Source of the DNA: an uncultured Clostridia bacterium
GTDB lineage: Bacteria; Bacillota; Clostridia; Oscillospirales; CAG-272
Direction of reading: 5' to 3'
Assembly: GCA_904501865.1 (NCBI GenBank)
Contig: CAJGCF010000024.1
Location: forward strand, 1-20,306
DNA: 20,306 bases
Shown: positions 14,794-20,306 of the stretch, piece by piece
Layout: every line of letters begins with the position of its first letter
Position numbering within the stretch: position 1 is the first letter of the stretch
Program-made: the position numbers and the translations under genes
Notes under the pieces: model-generated
The model's input: the letters and a program-made list of their open reading frames with translations, nothing else
Databases searched by the model: none
What the model was told of the DNA's origin: nothing

Positions 14794-15720
14794 TCACAGC
14801 ATTATATGCATATTGCGTATCTCGGAATTTCTAATGAGAGAATTTATCGCAAAGGCGTGTCCCTCAAGATAATCCGAGTTTACGGTGCTCAAGCTCTGTC
14901 GCTTGAGCTCCTCTATTACAGATGCTGAAATGCTTTCTATCTCGTTTTCAATATCGCTTGCGCGGTCGGGGGAGATATTCACGAGATGGTTGAGATTATT
15001 CGCCTTATCACCAAGAATGTCCAAGCCACTCATAGCCCTGAATGACCATTTATAGTACGGCATATGGGCGCGGTTGAGCAAAAATATCATCTCCACCGCA
15101 TTTCTCGCAAAATCCGCAAGAGCAAGTCTTGCCGCACCGCTCTCTCCGTGCAAAAGGCAACGGCGGTAATTATACTGCCCCGTCTGTGCCATATATAATG
15201 CGCAGGAGGCTATTTTTTTGAGTCTTACGTCCTCCGGCATACCGTTTTTTATCTTCTCTCGGATACGTGAAAATTCGCCGAGAGGATCGCAAAAAACCTC
15301 TCCGTTGGTCGCCTCCGCAAGATAGTGCGAGGGTATGTAAAGCCAATCCATATCCCTCTCGGGCGCTCCGCCACGTCCCGTATAACGCTTATAAAAATCC
15401 GATACGGTCATAACGCCCTTGCTTTCGCTCCCAAGCATACTCTTCTGCCTGACGGAGATGCCCATATACTCTGTCGGAAGCTTGGAATAGGCTCTGAATA
15501 GTCTGAAACCGAAAATCCTTTCGTCCTCGTCGGTGAGCCATATGCAAAATCCCGGCTCAAAATCGTGATCCCTTGACACCTCGTCGTCAAAGCCAAAGCA
15601 TTCCGAGCCGTGCCCAACAAGACCAACGGCTATCCTGTGTGCGTACTCGGAAAACTCATTTTCAATCATAGGCTTACCGTATTCCTCATAAAAGGATCTT
15701 GAAATATCAATTCCCTGCAT
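14794..15720 (-). CDS. DUF4037-like nucleotidyltransferase-fold protein
   Basis: The 308-residue product matches my memory of the DUF4037 family, whose function is not known. Residues 38-58 hold a nucleotidyltransferase-like signature: a GS pair (38-39) followed by FGFDDEVSRDHDFEPGF (42-58), with aspartates at 45, 46, 51 and 53 able to bind metal. The rest is mainly helical and includes PYYKW (221-225), which I also associate with the family. No signal peptide or membrane helix is seen, so it is probably cytoplasmic. It overlaps the TPR gene upstream by 14 bases, with a GGAG site inside that gene, so translation is likely coupled and the products probably act together. What it transfers, if anything, cannot be told from sequence. 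Confidence 0.72.
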   Translation of the reverse strand: MQGIDISRSFYEEYGKPMIENEFSEYAHRIAVGLVGHGSECFGFDDEVSRDHDFEPGFCIWLTDEDERIFGFRLFRAYSKLPTEYMGISVRQKSMLGSESKGVMTVSDFYKRYTGRGGAPERDMDWLYIPSHYLAEATNGEVFCDPLGEFSRIREKIKNGMPEDVRLKKIASCALYMAQTGQYNYRRCLLHGESGAARLALADFARNAVEMIFLLNRAHMPYYKWSFRAMSGLDILGDKANNLNHLVNISPDRASDIENEIESISASVIEELKRQSLSTVNSDYLEGHAFAINSLIRNSEIRNMHIML

Positions 15721-16492
15721 ATATCTTCTCCGTCAGCTCCCGAAGGTGCTTTTCATATTCAAAATATCCGAAAAAACCAAAAGACGGATAGCACTTTGAG
15801 CACAAAAAGGCAAAATTCCCGTCCTTTTGATTGCTCTCGTGGGTAAGCAACGACCAGGCTCGCTCCATAAGGTCGTATATTCGCTCGTCAAACGGATCTG
15901 CATCGTGATACATATGTGCAAGATTTACAAGCGTCACCGCTATTTCTCCGTTATATCCGTCTTTACTCTTAAGTATAGCTATTGCCGAATAACACGCTTT
16001 CTCGGCATTTTGTGTATCCCCAAGCTCGGCGTATGCTGAGGATATATTGTTATAGAACGCCGCCATTTTGTAGTCGTTTTGGTCAAGACTGCGGTCGTAT
16101 ATCTCCTTTGCCTTTGCATAGTAAGGCATAGATTCACGCACCTTTCCGAACGCTTTCATAGTGGTTGCTCCATTAAGATAGACGGTTCCCGACGACGCGT
16201 TATCTTCAAGGGCGTTCTGATCTATTATCTCAAACGCTTCCTCGACCGCGGCAAGAGCTCGTTCTCTGTCCGCCGTGCGCCTGAAATATCCGATCTCCTC
16301 ATTAAGTATCTCCAAAAGTCCTCGTGTGTCAGAGAGATTTCGCGCCTCTCTTTCCCAGTACTCAAGAAGTCTTCCCGCTCCGTCAAGATCGTTGGTGGAA
16401 AACAGCGCGTCCAGCTTTTCTATAACTCTCGCAACGGGAATAACGTCGTAAGATTCCTTGGAGCAGCTTGAGCATTTATTATTTGTGCGCAT
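15707..16492 (-). CDS. TPR-repeat protein with paired CxxC motifs
   Basis: The 261-residue product is almost all helical, with tetratricopeptide-like repeats: an Arg/Ala-rich pair near 70-92, a repeat near 117-135 (SMPYYAKAKEIYDRSL), the clearest one near 145-176 (AFYNNISSAYAELGD then AEKACYSAIAIL), and one near 184-215. Such repeats bind partner proteins. A CSSC motif (7-10) and a CSKC motif (231-234) flank the helical part and could jointly bind zinc or form disulfides. The frame is open from a GTG at 16507, but the GGAGG at 16501-16505 is eight bases from the ATG at 16492, so I use that ATG. It is first in an operon with the overlapping DUF4037-like gene and has its own promoter. It may present or sense a substrate for its partner. 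Confidence 0.72.
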   Translation of the reverse strand: MRTNNKCSSCSKESYDVIPVARVIEKLDALFSTNDLDGAGRLLEYWEREARNLSDTRGLLEILNEEIGYFRRTADRERALAAVEEAFEIIDQNALEDNASSGTVYLNGATTMKAFGKVRESMPYYAKAKEIYDRSLDQNDYKMAAFYNNISSAYAELGDTQNAEKACYSAIAILKSKDGYNGEIAVTLVNLAHMYHDADPFDERIYDLMERAWSLLTHESNQKDGNFAFLCSKCYPSFGFFGYFEYEKHLRELTEKIYAGN

Positions 16493-16500
16493 AGATCTAC

Positions 16501-16505
16501 CCTCC
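16501..16505 (-). promoter_or_regulatory. TPR gene ribosome binding site (decides start)
   Basis: GGAGG on the minus strand, eight bases from the ATG at 16490-16492. It overlaps the alternative in-frame GTG start region at 16507, which therefore cannot use it. Confidence 0.8.
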
Positions 16506-16534
16506 ACTCAAAAACTCATTTTACAACTGTGAAA

Positions 16535-16563
16535 ATTATACCATAAACGCGCTCTAAAGTCAA
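16535..16563 (-). promoter_or_regulatory. TPR/DUF4037 operon promoter
   Basis: On the minus strand TTGACT (16558-16563), 17 bases, TATAAT (16535-16540). It is divergent from the antiporter promoter, with 29 bases between the -35 boxes. Confidence 0.88.
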
Positions 16564-16592
16564 GTATATATAGTTTTTTCGACCAAAATCTC

Positions 16593-16621
16593 TTGACAGA
16601 AATATAATGATATTGTATAAT
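16593..16621 (+). promoter_or_regulatory. Antiporter operon promoter, full consensus
   Basis: TTGACA (16593-16598), 17 bases, TATAAT (16616-16621), both exact. A small hairpin, CTCAC-CGCGC-GTGAG (16631-16645), falls at the very 5' end of the predicted transcript. Confidence 0.9.
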
Positions 16622-16661
16622 ATATATCTCCTCACCGCGCGTGAGCGAATATTGTGAATTT

Positions 16662-16667
16662 AGGAGG
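16662..16667 (+). promoter_or_regulatory. Antiporter ribosome binding site (decides start)
   Basis: AGGAGG, continuing as TGAT, is seven bases from the GTG at 16675. An in-frame GTG at 16654 lies upstream of this site and so is not the start. Confidence 0.85.
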
Positions 16668-16674
16668 TGATCTT

Positions 16675-18126
16675 GTGCTTGATGCATTTTACGGTAGGAT
16701 ATCTTCGACCGCTACGGTGATTATCGCTGTCTCGATAATGCTTTTCTGCGGATTTGCTATGACGAGAATCACAAAGCTTTTGCGTCTGCCCAACGTCACC
16801 GCTTACATAATCGTGGGTATTCTTATAGGCCCATTTTGTATGGACCTCATTCCCGACAGCGTCATAGTGGGAACGGATTTTATAGCCGACATCGCACTTG
16901 CTTTTATCGCATTCAGCGTGGGTGAGTTCTTTAAGCTGTCTGTGCTCAAAAAAAATGGTACCAAGATACTGATCATCACTCTTTGCGAGGCACTCTTGGC
17001 TGCACTTCTGGTTTTTGTTCTAACGTTCTTTATACTGAGGCTTGATATAGTATTCTCCGTGGTGCTTTCGGCACTTGCCTCGGCTACCGCGCCCACCTCT
17101 ACTGCCACTACCATACGGCAGACCAAGGCAAAGGGAGAATTCGTTGACGTACTCCTGCAGGTCATAGCTCTTGACGACGTGTTCAGCCTTATCGCCTTTA
17201 GTATTGCTATTTCAATAGCGAGCGTATTTCTGACGGACGGCGGTAGCTTGTCCGCATCGACAATAATACTGCCCATTTTGACCAATATAGGCGTTATGGT
17301 GCTTGGCGGTTTCTTCGGGCTCTTTTTAAAGCTTTTGATGCCTAAAAAAAGAACCACCGACAACCGACTTATCATTCTTATAAGCATGCTTTTCCTGTTC
17401 TGCGGAATATGCGCCCTGCTTGATATATCTCCCTTGCTCGGCTGTATGGCTATGGGAATGGTATACATAAATATAACCGAGGACGACAAGCTATTCAAGC
17501 AGATAAATTATTTCAGCCCCCCTATATTGCTTCTCTTTTTCGTGCGCTCGGGGCTCAATCTTCAGCTTGATTCTCTTTTCTCATCTACGGTAAGCGCGGG
17601 AGCTGTGCCGATAATAATTATCGCGCTACTCTACTTTGGAGTGAGAATGATAGGAAAATACGGCGGCGCGTTTCTCGGCTCTTTGCTTGTTAAAAAGGAC
17701 TCAAGCACGCGCAAATATCTTGGCCTTGCTCTCATACCGCAGGCGGGGGTGGCTATCGGTCTTGCGGCAATGGCTGCGAGAACTCTCGGCGGCACGGTGG
17801 GAGAAAGCCTACAGACAATAATACTCGCCTCAAGCATACTTTACGAGATAATCGGACCTGCCTGCGCAAAGCTATCATTGTATCTGTCGGGCTCTTATTC
17901 TAACAAGATAGAGGATATCGTACCCATTCAGGCGCTTGACGAGGCAGGCAATCCCAAACGCGAGGTGGACATACTAATAGAGAGGATACAAAAGATACGC
18001 TCCGAGATCCCCGAGGGTGACCAGCCTCATGTGTCCCCAGAGGAGCAAGCCTTTCTTGAGGCGTCGGAAGAACAGTACGAGGCCCTCTATGAGCTTCAGA
18101 AACGTCGGCTTGGCCGCAGAAAATAA
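16675..18126 (+). CDS. Cation/proton antiporter, CPA2 (Kef/NapA-like)
   Basis: The 483-residue product belongs to the monovalent cation:proton antiporter-2 family of inner-membrane sodium or potassium/proton exchangers. It has about 12-13 membrane helices up to residue 420. The crossed-helix region is visible as SALASATAPTSTATTIRQ (132-149), and the ion-binding pair Asp167-Asp168 lies in ALDDVFSLIAF (166-176). PNVTAYIIVGILIGP (39-53) is the usual first conserved block. The C-terminal 60 residues are charged and helical and lack the RCK/TrkA nucleotide-binding domain of Kef channels, so gating by NAD or glutathione is unlikely. I start it at the GTG at 16675 because of its AGGAGG site. A 17-base gap separates it from the MgtC-like gene, so the two are cotranscribed. 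The ion transported cannot be told. Confidence 0.87.
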   Translation: MLDAFYGRISSTATVIIAVSIMLFCGFAMTRITKLLRLPNVTAYIIVGILIGPFCMDLIPDSVIVGTDFIADIALAFIAFSVGEFFKLSVLKKNGTKILIITLCEALLAALLVFVLTFFILRLDIVFSVVLSALASATAPTSTATTIRQTKAKGEFVDVLLQVIALDDVFSLIAFSIAISIASVFLTDGGSLSASTIILPILTNIGVMVLGGFFGLFLKLLMPKKRTTDNRLIILISMLFLFCGICALLDISPLLGCMAMGMVYINITEDDKLFKQINYFSPPILLLFFVRSGLNLQLDSLFSSTVSAGAVPIIIIALLYFGVRMIGKYGGAFLGSLLVKKDSSTRKYLGLALIPQAGVAIGLAAMAARTLGGTVGESLQTIILASSILYEIIGPACAKLSLYLSGSYSNKIEDIVPIQALDEAGNPKREVDILIERIQKIRSEIPEGDQPHVSPEEQAFLEASEEQYEALYELQKRRLGRRK

Positions 18127-18143
18127 TATACGGAGGAAATATT

Positions 18144-18884
18144 GTGTTAGTTATTAATTTGACCGAGGTTACCGACCCCATAAGCAAGCTGCTCGGAGAT
18201 TGGTCCTCACAACTCGATATATGGTCTATCATATTGAGAATAGCTCTTTCTGTCTTGTTCGCGGCTATCATAGGCTGGGAGCGCTCTACCAAACGGCATG
18301 CGGCAGGTCTTCGCACCTTTATGCTGGTCTCTCTTTCTGCGACCGTATCAATGCTGCTTGACCTTTTCCTGATACAGTCCTTTAGCGTGGTGTTTCCCAT
18401 AATATCGGCTGGATTCGTTATAGGAATAGCCATAATTAGCTCGAACTCCATACTTTATAGCTCAAAAAGTCAGATCAAGGGCCTTACGACCGCCGTTGGT
18501 CTGTGGTCGGTAGGGTTTTTCGGACTTCTGCTCGGCGCGGGCTTTTACACCGTATCCATCATAGCATTTATCGCGCTTTTGGCGTGTCTTTCTCTGTTCC
18601 CCTCTCTCGAGCGCAGATTCAAGAACAAATCCAATCACTTTGAGGTGCATCTTGAGCTCAAGAACAAGGACAATCTTCAGAATTTCGTCACTACCATAAG
18701 AAAGCTCGGTCTGCGCATAGACGATATTGAGGTCAACCCCGCATATATCAACTCTGGACTGAGCGTTTATTCGGTAGCCCTGACAATACAGAGCGACGAC
18801 CTCAAGAAATACAAAACTCACACAGAGATAATCGAAGCACTGCGTTCTATCGAATACGTGCATCACATTGAGGAGATGACTTGA
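18144..18884 (+). CDS. MgtC/SapB family membrane protein
   Basis: The 246-residue product resembles the MgtC/SapB family: four or five N-terminal membrane helices (about 26-155) and a soluble ACT-like C-terminal domain (about 165-246). Family signatures are GWERSTKRHAAGLRTFMLV (44-62) and IKGLTTAVGLWSVGFFGLLL (111-130). MgtC proteins influence magnesium limitation responses, membrane potential and, in pathogens, survival in macrophages; their direct activity is still debated. The stretch normally reading GIGFLGAG between these motifs is replaced here by FVIGIAIISSNS (91-102), so it is divergent. The start is a GTG with GGAGG seven bases upstream (18132-18136). It is second in the antiporter operon, pointing to a shared role in ion balance, and ends at a strong terminator. 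Confidence 0.83.
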   Translation: MLVINLTEVTDPISKLLGDWSSQLDIWSIILRIALSVLFAAIIGWERSTKRHAAGLRTFMLVSLSATVSMLLDLFLIQSFSVVFPIISAGFVIGIAIISSNSILYSSKSQIKGLTTAVGLWSVGFFGLLLGAGFYTVSIIAFIALLACLSLFPSLERRFKNKSNHFEVHLELKNKDNLQNFVTTIRKLGLRIDDIEVNPAYINSGLSVYSVALTIQSDDLKKYKTHTEIIEALRSIEYVHHIEEMT

Positions 18885-18886
18885 CA

Positions 18887-18926
18887 AAAAGGCTGTACCG
18901 CGCTTGTGGTACAGCCTTTTGACTTT
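18887..18926 (+). terminator. Terminator of antiporter-mgtC operon
   Basis: A 13-bp perfect stem, AAAAGGCTGTACC (18887-18899) with its complement (18908-18920), has an eight-base loop and is followed by GACTTTTTTA. It starts two bases after the stop codon. Confidence 0.93.
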
Positions 18927-18949
18927 TTTAAAAAATATCATATTTCATA

Positions 18950-18978
18950 GTGACAAATCGGCGCATGTATGGTATAAT
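18950..18978 (+). promoter_or_regulatory. rmuC promoter
   Basis: GTGACA (18950-18955), 17 bases, TATAAT (18973-18978): one mismatch in the -35. The predicted leader is about 110 bases and contains two alternative seven-base stems (see findings). Confidence 0.85.
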
Positions 18979-19095
18979 TTATGTGTATTTGTATTTAAGG
19001 CGTCGCTCGTAAGATTTTTTAGACGCTAATTTTGATTGAGTGGCAAAATTCATCAAAAATATCGGTGTCGCTGTGGCGGCGGAATGAGGATTTTT

Positions 19096-20306
19096 ATGGA
19101 ATATTTGATTTTAGTTATATGTATCGTACTATTGTGCATTTGCGCGGCGTGCTTCGTGTCCGTTATTGCTATGTGGAGCAAGCTAAAACAGTTCTTTAAT
19201 AACAACGAGGGCTACGACAAGAAGTCGGACGAGCTTCGCGAGAGCATTTACAACGAGTTCTCCCGAAACCGCGCCGAGCAGAATCAGGCTGCTCTTACTC
19301 AAAGACAAGAGGTATCGGGAAAAATAGCCGAGGTAAACAAGAGTCTTGAAAAGCTTAGCGAGACCAATCAGGAGCAGCTTATGCGGATATATCGCGAAAT
19401 AGCGTCAGGTATGAATGCCATTCGTGAAAAAAACGTGGAAATGACCGAAAAGCAAAACTCCAAGATAGAGTCCGCGCTTGAAAAGATCCAACAGGGTAAC
19501 GAGAAAAAGCTTGAGGAAATGCGTGCGGTAGTCGATGAAAAGCTGACCTCTACTCTCACCCAAAGGCTTGATAGTTCATTTAAAACTGTTTCCAGCCAGC
19601 TTGAAAATCTTTATAGGGCTTTGGGAGAGATGAAGGAAATGTCGGGCGGTATTACAGAGCACGTGTCCACGCTCAACCGCGTTCTCACCAACGTAAAAGC
19701 AAGAGGAACCTGGGCTGAGGTGCAGCTCAAGAACATTCTTGACCAGACTATTCCCAATATGTACGTTGAGAACTACGCTCCCAGTGCTTCCTCCAAGGAC
19801 AGAGTCGAGTTTGCCATAAAGATACCCTCAGGAGACAACTACTCCGAGGTAACCTACCTCCCTCTCGACTCAAAGTTCCCTATGGAAGACTATGTCCGTC
19901 TTTGCGAGGCGGCTGACAGAGCTGATCCCGATGCCGCCAAGCAGGCAAGAAAGGCTCTTGAGGACAGAATAATCCACGAGGCGAGAAGCATCAGAAAATA
20001 CATAAGCGTTCCAAAGACCACTCCGTTTGCCATAATGTACCTCGCAAGCGAGGGACTCTACGCGGAGATCGCATCGTCGCCCAACGCTATCCCGGAAAGA
20101 CTGCAATCCGAGTTCAATATTATGGTCGCGGGGCCCTCCACTGTCACGGCTCTGCTCAACTCTCTCTCAATGGGCTTTAAAATAGCCGCAATCAACGAAA
20201 AAGCCAACGAGGTGCGCAAGATACTCTCGGCAGTCAAATCACAATATGACACGTTCTCGGGCGTTCTCGCCAAGGCTAAAAAGAAGATAGACGAGGCAGG
20301 CAAGTC
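19096..20306 (+). CDS. rmuC: RmuC family DNA recombination protein (3' end missing)
   Basis: RmuC proteins limit recombination at inverted repeats in E. coli and carry a nuclease-like fold; their exact activity is not settled. Translation from the ATG at 19096 stays open to the window edge, giving 403 codons, with the C-terminus cut off (family usually 420-480). Residues 3-27 form an N-terminal membrane anchor (LILVICIVLLCICAACF). A long charged coiled coil follows to about 195. The RmuC domain then begins with RGTWAEVQLKNILDQTI (203 onward), RVEFAIKIPSG, and LPLDSKFPMEDYVRL with Asp258 and Lys260. KTTPFAIMYLASEGLYAEI further on is also typical. GAGGA lies five bases before the ATG. It is a single gene as far as visible. 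Confidence 0.93.
   Translation, partial: MEYLILVICIVLLCICAACFVSVIAMWSKLKQFFNNNEGYDKKSDELRESIYNEFSRNRAEQNQAALTQRQEVSGKIAEVNKSLEKLSETNQEQLMRIYREIASGMNAIREKNVEMTEKQNSKIESALEKIQQGNEKKLEEMRAVVDEKLTSTLTQRLDSSFKTVSSQLENLYRALGEMKEMSGGITEHVSTLNRVLTNVKARGTWAEVQLKNILDQTIPNMYVENYAPSASSKDRVEFAIKIPSGDNYSEVTYLPLDSKFPMEDYVRLCEAADRADPDAAKQARKALEDRIIHEARSIRKYISVPKTTPFAIMYLASEGLYAEIASSPNAIPERLQSEFNIMVAGPSTVTALLNSLSMGFKIAAINEKANEVRKILSAVKSQYDTFSGVLAKAKKKIDEAGK

Noticed and set aside
15707..16492. Phage defence system
   Set aside because: A TPR plus nucleotidyltransferase-fold pair is suggestive, but there are no nuclease, toxin or other defence genes, and the surrounding genes are housekeeping or transport genes.
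16803..17498. 231-codon open frame on the minus strand
   Set aside because: It lies wholly opposite the well-supported antiporter gene, is rich in Ser and Ile as expected from the complement of membrane-protein codons, and has no family resemblance.
16654..18126. Longer antiporter starting at the GTG at 16654
   Set aside because: The AGGAGG site lies inside the extra codons and is well placed only for the GTG at 16675.

Overview
The window looks like chromosomal core DNA from an anaerobic, low-to-moderate-GC Firmicute of class Clostridia, probably a gut or rumen lineage. This rests on the gene families present (a PcrA-type helicase with a C-terminal SH3-like tail, SecA with a zinc tail, a short three-repeat S1 protein, a stand-alone OadB/OadG pair), strong AGGAGG ribosome binding sites, frequent GTG starts, heavy ATA use and consensus sigma-70/sigma-A type promoters. 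I cannot place it to genus. I saw no phage, insertion sequence, CRISPR array, tRNA or rRNA.

Layout. Positions 1-1004 hold the rplM-rpsI ribosomal operon on the minus strand, with its promoter and terminator. A 315-base AT-rich spacer with phased A/T tracts separates it from an S1-domain gene on the plus strand (1241-2200). Next is an orphan solute-binding lipoprotein (2476-3945) with a perfect promoter. From 11382 down to 3985 a minus-strand block holds secA, two uncharacterised multi-span membrane proteins and a PcrA/UvrD helicase, closely spaced and probably read from the secA promoter. Divergent from secA, trmL and mnmA (11579-13149) form a small tRNA wobble-base modification operon that ends in a strong bidirectional terminator.

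From about 13.2 to 18.9 kb the theme is ions and membranes. An oadB-like plus oadG-like pair (13189-14565, minus) sits behind a consensus promoter and a structured leader that resembles the yybP-ykoY (manganese) riboswitch and overlaps an intrinsic terminator. Upstream on the same strand is a two-gene unit of unknown function, a CxxC-bearing TPR protein and a DUF4037-like nucleotidyltransferase-fold protein. Divergent from it, a CPA2-type cation/proton antiporter and an MgtC-like protein form an operon (16675-18884). The window ends inside rmuC (19096 onward), which is cut by the right edge.

The best candidate for something undescribed is the leader in front of oadB: an apparent variant yybP-ykoY aptamer with almost no P4 and a weak P1, whose conserved 3' strand is also the 5' strand of a terminator. 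It would tie a stand-alone decarboxylase beta subunit to metal-ion sensing. Secondary candidates are the duplicated six-helix membrane module beside secA and the TPR/DUF4037 pair.
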